The notes under the pieces were generated by a model. It saw nothing but the letters and a program-made list of their open reading frames with translations. It had not been told where the DNA came from and did not search any database. Positions 8,307-14,390 of a stretch of 14,463 nucleotides of DNA are shown in pieces. The DNA lies in contig CAJXIT010000046.1 of NCBI GenBank assembly GCA_913054055.1, positions 1 through 14,463 of the forward strand, read 5' to 3'. The translations under genes and the position numbers were made by a program. Each line of letters opens with the position of its first letter. Within the stretch, counting starts at the first letter, position 1. This stretch comes from an uncultured Thalassolituus sp. GTDB taxonomy: Bacteria; Pseudomonadota; Gammaproteobacteria; Pseudomonadales; Oceanobacteraceae.

Positions 8307-8341
8307 GGTGTATTACGCACTTCGTGCTAATAACACCCTAC
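8307..8341 (-). repeat. REP-like hairpin element, copy 1 (minus orientation)
   Basis: This 35-nt element, read on the minus strand, begins with GTAG and folds into a stem of about 13 bp: GGTG/CACC, TATTA/TAATA and GCAC/GTGC around a GAA loop, with two single-base bulges. It is 34/35 identical to the inverted copy at 8435-8469. A 5' GTAG head and an imperfect hairpin are hallmarks of REP sequences mobilised by RAYT (TnpA-REP) proteins. No such gene is in the window. Confidence 0.75.
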
Positions 8342-8434
8342 ATCAAATTTAAAACGCCCTTAAAATTCTCCTCTCACATCTAAAACCAGGGTCAAAATGA
8401 TCATATTAAAAAGAGAGACTACCTTGTAGAATTC

Positions 8435-8469
8435 GTAGGGTGCTATTAGCACGAAGTGCGTAATACACC
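8435..8469 (+). repeat. REP-like hairpin element, copy 2 (plus orientation)
   Basis: This is the inverted partner of the element at 8307-8341, starting with GTAGGGTG and ending in ATACACC. The single difference from copy 1 is the base bulged out of the stem (C here, T in copy 1), so the fold is unchanged. The two GTAG heads face each other across 93 nt that hold no gene. The element ends 23 nt before the next start codon. Confidence 0.75.
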
Positions 8470-8492
8470 ATCAACCGGCGAAACCACAATTT

Positions 8493-9566
8493 ATGAATAC
8501 AATTCCTGCCTTCATCGTTGCCGCAGCCAAACAGGAAGACGGTATTGGTAACCTAGATAGCGTCATGGCATATGAAGCTCAATTGTCAGAACTTGGCATA
8601 CAGGCAAACCATCTTTATATCGATCCATTAAAAACTGATTGGGATGCACCTGAAAAAGACAATCATTTTCGCAGTGGCTGCGCCCCGATAGAAGCCTTGG
8701 CCCAAGCCAAAACACTTATTGAAGCAGGCGCACCTGCAGTCATCATAAGCGGAGAAGATTTTATAAAAAGTGATTACTCCCGTGATGAACGTTTGCAAAA
8801 AATGGCCGTATATGGAGACGACTTTCCCCTCACGGATTTATACACAGAGTTAGCAAAACGATTCAGTGAAAACCACAACCTTGATCATTCCGTATTTAAG
8901 CAATACGCACAGGCGTTATTTGAAAACTACAAAGTCAGCTACAGAAATACATTGGCAGATGCGTTTACGGAACAGCACCTTCCGGACCCACGCTGGCATG
9001 CACCCATTACGGATCTATTTCGAGGCATTGATTGTGCAAACCCTTTAGTGGATTTTTCAGGGCGTATCTTAATCACCAATGAAAATACAGCCCATTTATT
9101 AAACATCCCATCAAGTCATTGGCTAACCGTTAAGTCTGTGGGACTAAGCCGATTAGAGGGCGATGGCCCCAATCATGTGGATACCATTGCCACCTACGAA
9201 CATTTACGCAACGCCTATGACTCAGCATGCGATGAAGCACAACTGGACTTTGCACAGGTGTTTAAACAAGGCCATGGGCTTCTAGAAGCATACACATGCT
9301 ACCCCGTGGTCCCCATGGCATTTTTACTGGTCAGTGGCTTAGTGGATGTGGCCCATAATATTCCGGCTTTTTTATCACAGCATAGTATTACGATTACAGG
9401 GGGGATGAATTTGGCGCGCGGTGCGTGGAATAACCCCGCATTAAATGCATTAATTACCATGCATCACAGATTGTGTGACGGCCCTGAAACAGTCGGCCTG
9501 ATTCATGGCAATGGTGGATTAGGCTATCGCCAAGGGGTAGCAATTGTTGAGCGCTATCAAGACTAA
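8493..9566 (+). CDS. Thiolase-superfamily protein, probably not a classical thiolase
   Basis: This 357-residue protein resembles SCP2-type thiolases and the thiolase-like proteins annotated as acetyl-CoA acetyltransferases. The region around C63 (RSGCAPIEALAQAKTLIEAG) aligns with the nucleophile helix of thiolases, but the usual C-x-S-G is not kept. EAYTCYPVV at 265-273 matches the E-x-cF-P segment of SCP2 thiolases. The C-terminal GG-x5-GAWNNP (303-315) replaces the catalytic G-H-P, and NGG (340-342) stands where C-x-G is expected. Acyl-CoA binding is plausible, but a normal thiolase reaction is doubtful. The N-terminus is compact and the extra C-terminal domain of some relatives is missing. 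The start lacks a clear Shine-Dalgarno sequence. A REP-like pair and the ppa terminator precede it, so its promoter is unclear; a terminator follows. Confidence 0.72.
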   Translation: MNTIPAFIVAAAKQEDGIGNLDSVMAYEAQLSELGIQANHLYIDPLKTDWDAPEKDNHFRSGCAPIEALAQAKTLIEAGAPAVIISGEDFIKSDYSRDERLQKMAVYGDDFPLTDLYTELAKRFSENHNLDHSVFKQYAQALFENYKVSYRNTLADAFTEQHLPDPRWHAPITDLFRGIDCANPLVDFSGRILITNENTAHLLNIPSSHWLTVKSVGLSRLEGDGPNHVDTIATYEHLRNAYDSACDEAQLDFAQVFKQGHGLLEAYTCYPVVPMAFLLVSGLVDVAHNIPAFLSQHSITITGGMNLARGAWNNPALNALITMHHRLCDGPETVGLIHGNGGLGYRQGVAIVERYQD

Positions 9567-9616
9567 AAAATAGTCGTGTATCACACTTATCATGCTTGCA
9601 ATGAGTAAAATATAAA

Positions 9617-9655
9617 AAACCACCTAAGCATCGACTGCCGAGGTGGTTTAATTTT
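9617..9655. terminator. Bidirectional intrinsic terminator between the thiolase-like gene and the small ORF
   Basis: AAACCACCT (9617-9625) pairs perfectly with AGGTGGTTT (9641-9649) around a 15-nt loop. On the plus strand it continues into TTTAATTTT; on the minus strand it continues into a run of six T. It can therefore stop both the thiolase-like transcript and the small minus-strand gene. Confidence 0.82.
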
Positions 9656-9663
9656 ATAAAAAT
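9647..9663. repeat. 17-bp direct repeat, left copy
   Basis: TTTAATTTTATAAAAAT occurs here and exactly again at 9908-9924. The two copies bracket the 55-aa ORF. The repeat is pure A/T, so chance is possible, and this copy overlaps the terminator tail. Confidence 0.5.
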
Positions 9664-9676
9664 GAAAGTGTTAAAT

Positions 9677-9844
9677 TTATGCTTGGCGCAATAAATTCAA
9701 AAAGTCTTTCGATTCTTTTCTGTCGGTAAATTCAAACAATTGTGAGCCGGCTTGATCTTTCACAACAATGTTTAACTTGTTAACTGAAATTGAAATCACC
9801 GGTGACTTCATTGAATAATGTTTACCTTTATATGTATAAGGCAT
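9677..9844 (-). CDS. Orphan 55-aa hypothetical protein
   Basis: A minus-strand ORF runs from ATG at 9844-9842 to TAA at 9679-9677. I do not recognise the product. It starts MPYTYKGKHYSMKSPV, has an alternating hydrophobic/polar middle (VISISVNKLNIVV) that suggests beta strands, and ends with an amphipathic helix-like KESKDFLNLLRQA. It has no signal peptide, membrane segment or cysteine. A weak AAGAG ribosome binding site lies about 6 nt upstream. A bidirectional terminator starts 28 nt after the stop. Base composition and codons resemble those of the neighbours. An intact frame, a plausible ribosome binding site and a well-placed terminator support a real gene. It is too short to be certain without homologues. 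Confidence 0.6.
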   Translation of the reverse strand: MPYTYKGKHYSMKSPVISISVNKLNIVVKDQAGSQLFEFTDRKESKDFLNLLRQA

Positions 9845-10134
9845 AATAAACTCTTTATATAACGTGCGCTAAAACGCATTACTTAATAAGAGCTGGATCA
9901 TTGTTGATTTAATTTTATAAAAATTACTACAGCATTTTCGACGCCGGTCGAAAATAGGGACAATAAATTAGCTCTGCTTTTGAGTGCTGTCTAACTGTGA
10001 AAGGGATAGGCAAAACACAAATTATCTCGATAGATAATATGTTAAATAAACTAGATGGGAATATATAACGGTTTGCATAATACGAGCAATTGATTAAAAT
10101 GTAAACACTTATTTCAAAACTGCTCGTTATCAAC
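9845..10134. other. AT-rich intergenic stretch with several palindromes, no convincing gene
   Basis: This region probably includes the promoter of the 55-aa ORF. It holds a perfect 9-bp hairpin, ATTTTCGAC-GCCG-GTCGAAAAT (9934-9955), and a perfect 7-bp dyad, ATTATCT-CGAT-AGATAAT (10021-10038). ACGAGCA (10082-10088) also pairs with TGCTCGT (10121-10127). On the minus strand TTGCTC, 16 nt, then TATATA (near 10064-10091) could be a promoter, giving a leader of about 200 nt before the ORF. An open frame of 81 codons here is judged spurious. Confidence 0.4.
9908..9924. repeat. 17-bp direct repeat, right copy
   Basis: This is an exact second copy of TTTAATTTTATAAAAAT (see 9647-9663). It lies 63 nt upstream of the minus-strand 55-aa ORF start. 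No terminal inverted repeats or transposase accompany the pair. Confidence 0.5.
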
Positions 10135-10166
10135 AAAAAAGGCGAACCAACCGGCTCGCCTTTTTT
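10135..10166 (-). terminator. Intrinsic terminator of ppaC
   Basis: AAAAAAGGCGA (10135-10145) pairs perfectly with TCGCCTTTTTT (10156-10166). Read on the minus strand the stem extends through GCC/GGU to 8 bp of GC-rich pairing with a GGTT loop, and then gives six T. It lies 26 nt past the ppaC stop and is symmetric enough to work in both directions. Confidence 0.9.
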
Positions 10167-10192
10167 ATTCACTAAATGTTCAATCTGACTGA

Positions 10193-11152
10193 TTATTTAG
10201 CAAGTGTGGCCTGAACAGCTGGCATAAGCTGGCTCTTACGAGACATCATACCTGGCAGGTACATTAGCTGATCTTCAACCGCTTCACCGTAGGCGTTACC
10301 CGCAAGCTCAGCTTCTGCTTCAGAGTAGATAACAAGGTGAGAATTTTTGGTTTTAGTATCCACAATGGCAAAGAAAATGAAGTCTAGGCCTTGTTTGGCT
10401 TTTTCACCTGTCATTTCTTCTAGTAAGTCTGCTTTACGGTCCAGCAACTGTTGTGGCAATAAGGTTTCCGCCACACCAAAGCCCACTTTTTTACCGTTGA
10501 TTTCGTAATGCTTGAAATCGCCTTTTAATACGTCGTAAGTGCTTACGTCCGCAAGGTCCGATTTGGCTTCCATCATTTTTAAGCCAAAGTCGTATAGGTC
10601 TTCAATGCCCGCAATTTTTGCTAACTTTTCAGCGAACGGCTTATCAAACTGGCTTGTGGTTGGAGATTCAAATACCAAAGTATCTGAAAGAATACCGGCC
10701 AATAACATGCACGCAGTGGTCGGTGTCATGTCTTTTCCTGCTTTTTCAAAGCGATCTGCAAGAATGGTTGCCGCACTGCCCCAAGGGCGAATGTCTACTG
10801 ACATGGCCGTATTGAATGTAATGGGCTGATCTTGAATGGCGTGGTGATCGATGATGGCTACAATGTCGCTGTTATCCACGTCTTTGTGTAGTTGAGTCTT
10901 TTGGTTAAAGTCAACAAGACCCACTTTTTGACCTTCCACTTTTTCAATCATCTTAGGAACAGCAACACCACAGTAATCCACTGCAAATTGGGTTTCTTTG
11001 TTTAGCTCGCCAGCACGACGTGGCTCACCGCCAAACAACTCAGCAGCACCAATGGCCGAGCCAATAGTATCGCTGTCTGGGCTTAGGTGGCCTAACCATA
11101 CAAGGTTGCTGGTTTCGTTGTTTTCTTGGGATTCTAGATCAAAAATAGCCAT
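10193..11152 (-). CDS. ppaC: Manganese-dependent inorganic pyrophosphatase, family II (DHH)
   Basis: This 319-residue cytoplasmic enzyme hydrolyses pyrophosphate with Mn2+ (or Co2+) and has a fold unrelated to family I. The DHH phosphoesterase domain shows GH22-L-S-P-D26-S-D28, D81 (GLVDFNQ), D102-H103-H104 and D157 (GILSDT). These correspond to the metal ligands of the Bacillus enzyme. The C-terminal DHHA2 domain ends with SRKSQ, close to the usual SRKKQ substrate-binding motif, with R and the first K kept. There is no CBS regulatory insert. I place the start at ATG 11152 because AGAGG lies 5 nt upstream; the frame is open 18 codons further, but without a site. It appears to be a monocistronic minus-strand gene with its own terminator and a TATAAT box upstream. 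Confidence 0.95.
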   Translation of the reverse strand: MAIFDLESQENNETSNLVWLGHLSPDSDTIGSAIGAAELFGGEPRRAGELNKETQFAVDYCGVAVPKMIEKVEGQKVGLVDFNQKTQLHKDVDNSDIVAIIDHHAIQDQPITFNTAMSVDIRPWGSAATILADRFEKAGKDMTPTTACMLLAGILSDTLVFESPTTSQFDKPFAEKLAKIAGIEDLYDFGLKMMEAKSDLADVSTYDVLKGDFKHYEINGKKVGFGVAETLLPQQLLDRKADLLEEMTGEKAKQGLDFIFFAIVDTKTKNSHLVIYSEAEAELAGNAYGEAVEDQLMYLPGMMSRKSQLMPAVQATLAK

Positions 11153-11195
11153 TATTGCCTCTGTAAATATAGGGGTGGCATTAAAATTTGGCGCG

Positions 11196-11201
11196 ATTAT
11201 A
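11196..11201 (-). promoter_or_regulatory. Likely -10 box of ppaC
   Basis: On the minus strand a perfect TATAAT lies 44 nt upstream of the ppaC ATG. No good -35 is seen at 16-18 nt spacing, so the assignment is tentative. The rest of the gap to 11374 holds only a 6-bp inverted repeat, ACCAGT/ACTGGT (11349-11368), after nnrU. That could be a weak terminator. Confidence 0.4.
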
Positions 11202-11374
11202 ACCAAAAATACAGTCGGGTTATAATAATTTAATCCTATATCTTGCCCGCGCCCCCATTTTTTGAGGTTAACCCCCTATCTATCGCGCCTTCAGCCATCT
11301 TTCATCAAATTCAGAAGCGCTGTGGAGCTTACTCTCATGAGTCGATCAACCAGTGATGAATGACTGGTAACGGG

Positions 11375-11935
11375 TTAAAACACCGCTGGAATAGGCATGC
11401 CTGTTATTTGCTGGTGATAAGTGAATACCAGCATGTATACAAGCGTGCCGACAATGATACCCAGCAGATTCATCACAGGCGTGGAGCTTGCTATTGTGGA
11501 TTCCTGCTTTTCAAACCCTTGGCGCAGCATGGTAAAGATGGCGTAAATCCCGAAGCTGGCAAACAATAAAATGCTGGCTAAATCCCCATTGGCAAACAAA
11601 TGTGAAATACACATAAACACGATGCCTAATAACATGGGATGCCTTAATTTTATTTTCATGCTGCAAGGGATTTCAGCCCAAATAAATAAAATGGAAATGG
11701 GCCACATGACAATCACTGGGACCCAGTGTGCCCAAGCCATTGGCTGCCAAATAGTGGTAAATTCCGCTTGGCCTTTCCCATAAATCATCAACCCCAGTCC
11801 CAGTGCAGAGATTAAAGCAAACACCGCCATATACGGTTTTTTACCATAGCGATTAATGACGACATTCTTCAGTTCAAATATGGGCACAAGGTGTACACCA
11901 AAAAAGATCACGATTCCTAAAATAAGATAGGTCAT
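11375..11935 (-). CDS. NnrU-family integral membrane protein
   Basis: This 186-residue protein belongs to the NnrU family, named for a gene linked to nitric oxide metabolism and related to the haem-containing zeta-carotene isomerase Z-ISO of plants. The family landmarks are H15 (FFGVHL), H99-P (LRHPMLLG) and H112 with the signature SHLFANGDLAS. About five or six hydrophobic segments are visible: near residues 2-18, 36-52, 70-86, 101-115, 118-135 and 153-172. It should sit in the inner membrane. AGGGGA lies 6 nt before the ATG. The start overlaps the stop of the upstream MarR gene (ATGA), so the two are coupled and controlled together. The actual substrate is unknown; a role in NO, haem or redox chemistry is a family-based guess. 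Confidence 0.85.
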   Translation of the reverse strand: MTYLILGIVIFFGVHLVPIFELKNVVINRYGKKPYMAVFALISALGLGLMIYGKGQAEFTTIWQPMAWAHWVPVIVMWPISILFIWAEIPCSMKIKLRHPMLLGIVFMCISHLFANGDLASILLFASFGIYAIFTMLRQGFEKQESTIASSTPVMNLLGIIVGTLVYMLVFTYHQQITGMPIPAVF

Positions 11936-12393
11936 TTTATTTCCCCTGATGTTTGAGTGATGTTAAGTATGATTTTATTTAATGTGGCATGGGTGGTTTT
12001 TAAATCTTTTTGGCTGATGCCTTTGGTTGCCTGCCCTTCTAATGAAGTAATCACGTTAGCAATGCTTGAAAAATCGGCTTTTGCGTGTATTTGTATGCGC
12101 TTAACTCGCAAGTCCGTTTCATCATTAATTCTTTGTATCCATTTTTTTGCTTCAAGGCTGGCAATGGTGGCAGATAGTGAAGGCGCACTGATGTCTAACT
12201 TGGCGGCTAACGTTTTTTGCATCAGACCTTTATCTTCCCCCATTAATAAACCCACAATACGAAACTCAGCCATGGTTAAGTCGTGTTGTTTTATTTCAGT
12301 TTCTAGCACAGCACCCATTAAACGCTGCACCTTACTAATGGTAGGCAGCACCAGCTGATTGAATGCCGCAAGATACTTGTTATGGCTGGCCAT
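11932..12393 (-). CDS. MarR-family transcriptional regulator
   Basis: This 153-residue cytoplasmic protein is a MarR-type winged helix regulator and probably dimeric. The wHTH spans about residues 40-105. The recognition helix lies in ISAPSLSATIASLEAKKW, and the wing in DETDLRVKRIQI replaces the usual D-x-R-x-K motif in a near-typical form. The flanking helices (about 5-35 and 110-150) should form the dimer interface. It is the first gene of an operon with the NnrU-type membrane protein, whose start overlaps its stop by 4 nt. GAGAG upstream of the ATG is a modest ribosome binding site. Two overlapping palindromes at its promoter suggest autorepression. The ligand is unknown; no cysteine is present, so a thiol-based oxidation switch of the OhrR kind is unlikely. 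Confidence 0.9.
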   Translation of the reverse strand: MASHNKYLAAFNQLVLPTISKVQRLMGAVLETEIKQHDLTMAEFRIVGLLMGEDKGLMQKTLAAKLDISAPSLSATIASLEAKKWIQRINDETDLRVKRIQIHAKADFSSIANVITSLEGQATKGISQKDLKTTHATLNKIILNITQTSGEIK

Positions 12394-12410
12394 GATAGAG
12401 TCTCTCTCAC

Positions 12411-12438
12411 ACTAATTTTAATTAGTTAGCCTAACTAA
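12411..12438. promoter_or_regulatory. Double palindromic operator, probably for the MarR regulator
   Basis: Two perfect dyads overlap here: ACTAATT-TT-AATTAGT (12411-12426) and TTAGTTAG-C-CTAACTAA (12422-12438). The second abuts the marR -10 box and covers the predicted start; the first covers the early leader. MarR proteins commonly bind 16-20 bp palindromes at their own promoters, so autorepression by steric block is the likely reading. Confidence 0.7.
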
Positions 12439-12465
12439 CTATATGAGTATTTGAAAATATTGCAA
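12438..12465 (-). promoter_or_regulatory. Sigma-70-type promoter of the marR-nnrU operon
   Basis: On the minus strand TTGCAA (12465-12460), a 16-nt spacer and TATAGT (12443-12438) make a good -35/-10 pair. Transcription would start near 12431, inside the palindromic operator, about 38 nt before the marR ATG. Confidence 0.65.
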
Positions 12466-12479
12466 CCAAAAGGTGAGTG

Positions 12480-12508
12480 TTGAAAGTATCTGGCTTTGTT
12501 AATATATC
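12480..12508 (+). promoter_or_regulatory. Sigma-70-type promoter of recQ
   Basis: TTGAAA (12480-12485), a 17-nt spacer and TATATC (12503-12508) form a plausible promoter with a start near 12515. It is back-to-back with the marR promoter. If real, it lies downstream of the GTG at 12477, so that upstream start cannot be used. The leader contains a TGTGGC/GCCACA inverted repeat (12534-12557). Confidence 0.5.
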
Positions 12509-12581
12509 CAGCTTCAACATCATTGATTCATTATGTGGCTGCGAAACCTTTGCCACAGAACTCTCACAGAGCACCCTTTAC

Positions 12582-14390
12582 ATGATGCAAGCGGCTTACA
12601 AGGTATTAAACTCGGTATTTGGTTATGACCAGTTTCGCCCGCCTCAAGATCAGGTGATTGAAACCTTACTGCAAGGTGATGACGCCTTTGTATTAATGCC
12701 CACGGGTGGTGGCAAATCCTTGTGCTATCAAATACCGGCTTTAGTGCGTGACGGTGTGGGCATTGTGATCTCGCCGTTAATTGCCTTAATGCAAGACCAA
12801 GTAGACGCCCTTACCCAAGCCGGTGTGCGTGCAGCCTGCATGAACTCAGCCATGGGTAATGAACATAATTACCAAGTAGAGCAGCAAGCACTTCGTGGGG
12901 AATTGGATATTATTTATATTGCCCCTGAGCGATTGGCTTTGCAGCGCTGTTTAGATTGGTTGTTACAGTGCCGACTATCGTTATTTGCCATTGATGAAGC
13001 CCACTGTGTGAGCCAATGGGGCCATGATTTTCGCAGTGATTATTTGCAATTAAGTGTCTTACAGCAAGTATTCCCCCATGTGCCCCGCATTGCACTGACC
13101 GCCACCGCTGATAATAAAACCCGTGAAGAGATCATGGCACGCCTAGGCTTAGAACAAGCCCGTGTATTTGTATCGGGATTTGATCGCCCCAATATTCAAT
13201 ATCGCATTACTCTTAAAGACAATCCCAAAAAACAGCTGCTGAAGTTTTTACAAACAGAACACCAAAGCCATGCGGGTGTGGTGTATTGCCTATCACGCAA
13301 AAAAGTAGAAGCCACCGCACAATGGTTAAGCGAGCAAGGCATTCATGCCTTGCCCTATCACGCGGGTTTAGATAAATCTGTTCGCCAATGCAATCAAGAG
13401 CGCTTTTTGCGAGAAGAAGGCATCGTCATGGTGGCCACCATTGCGTTTGGTATGGGAATCGATAAACCCGATGTGCGCTTTGTGGCCCATCTAGATTTAC
13501 CCAAAAGCATTGAAGCTTATTATCAAGAAACCGGTCGTGCAGGACGCGATGGCGAACCATCCACTGCCTGGATGGCTTACGGTTTAGAAGACGTGATCAA
13601 ACTCAAACAAATGATGGCTGGCAGCGAAGCCAACGAGCAATTCAAACGCATTGAACAACAAAAATTAAACGGCATGCTAGGTCTGGCCGAACTGACCAGC
13701 TGTCGCCGCCAAACATTGATTGGCTATTTTGGTGATACCTTAGCCGAGCCCTGCGGCAATTGTGATAACTGTTTAACGCCCGTGCAAACTTGGGATGGCA
13801 CCGACGCCGCGCGCAAAGCTTTAAGCTGCGTATACCGAACCGATCAACGATTTGGTGTCGTACACTTAATTAATGTATTGCGCGGCAAGATCACAGATAA
13901 AATTACACAATTAAATCATCATCAAGTAAGCACCTTTGGCATTGGCCAAGATTTAAGTGACGGCCAATGGCGTTCTGTATTTCGTCAACTGGTGGCCCGA
14001 GGCTATTTAAATGTGAACTTTGACTATGGCCAATTACTGTTAAGTGAAACCAGTCGTGCCTTGTTGCGCGGCGAAGAGTCCTTAATGCTAAGGGTAGATA
14101 CCATGCAGACTAAGAGCAGCAAGGGCGGCAGTAAAAAATCCAAATCAGTGGATATTAAAGAAGAAGATATTGATCTTTGGGAGGCCCTGAGAGCCTGCCG
14201 TAAACAACTGGCCACTGAACAAGGCATTCCACCATTTATGATTTTTCATGATGCCACATTGAAAGACATGCTGGATAACAAACCAGATTCATTACAAGCC
14301 TTTGGCAATATCAGCGGTGTAGGTAAAAAGAAGTTGGAACAATATGGGCAAGCATTTTTGGATGTGTTGAGTGGGGATAAGGTTATTTAG
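12582..14390 (+). CDS. recQ: ATP-dependent DNA helicase RecQ
   Basis: This 602-residue 3'-5' DNA helicase acts in recombination and replication-fork repair. Motif 0 is FGYDQFRPPQ (13-22), Walker A is MPTGGGKS with K45, and the DEAH box is D138-E-A-H141 followed by the aromatic-rich SQWGHDFR loop. Helicase domain 2 carries YYQETGRAGRDG. The RQC zinc ligands are C374, C391, C394 and C397, and an HRDC domain ends the protein (about 525-595). The length matches E. coli RecQ (609 aa). I chose ATG 12582 (12585 is equally possible) because alignment with E. coli RecQ starts there. The frame is open to a GTG at 12477, but those 35 residues are not RecQ-like. The ribosome binding site is weak. Confidence 0.95.
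   Translation: MMQAAYKVLNSVFGYDQFRPPQDQVIETLLQGDDAFVLMPTGGGKSLCYQIPALVRDGVGIVISPLIALMQDQVDALTQAGVRAACMNSAMGNEHNYQVEQQALRGELDIIYIAPERLALQRCLDWLLQCRLSLFAIDEAHCVSQWGHDFRSDYLQLSVLQQVFPHVPRIALTATADNKTREEIMARLGLEQARVFVSGFDRPNIQYRITLKDNPKKQLLKFLQTEHQSHAGVVYCLSRKKVEATAQWLSEQGIHALPYHAGLDKSVRQCNQERFLREEGIVMVATIAFGMGIDKPDVRFVAHLDLPKSIEAYYQETGRAGRDGEPSTAWMAYGLEDVIKLKQMMAGSEANEQFKRIEQQKLNGMLGLAELTSCRRQTLIGYFGDTLAEPCGNCDNCLTPVQTWDGTDAARKALSCVYRTDQRFGVVHLINVLRGKITDKITQLNHHQVSTFGIGQDLSDGQWRSVFRQLVARGYLNVNFDYGQLLLSETSRALLRGEESLMLRVDTMQTKSSKGGSKKSKSVDIKEEDIDLWEALRACRKQLATEQGIPPFMIFHDATLKDMLDNKPDSLQAFGNISGVGKKKLEQYGQAFLDVLSGDKVI

Noticed and set aside
8307..8469. A MITE or insertion-sequence remnant with 35-bp terminal inverted repeats
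   Set aside because: Each arm is itself a hairpin with a GTAG head, no target-site duplication is seen outside the arms and no transposase remnant lies between. A REP pair explains it better, though a MITE is not fully excluded.
9927..10172. Minus-strand open frame of 81 codons
   Set aside because: Its start lies within and just beyond the ppaC terminator, it has no ribosome binding site, it crosses several palindromes and its composition is not protein-like.
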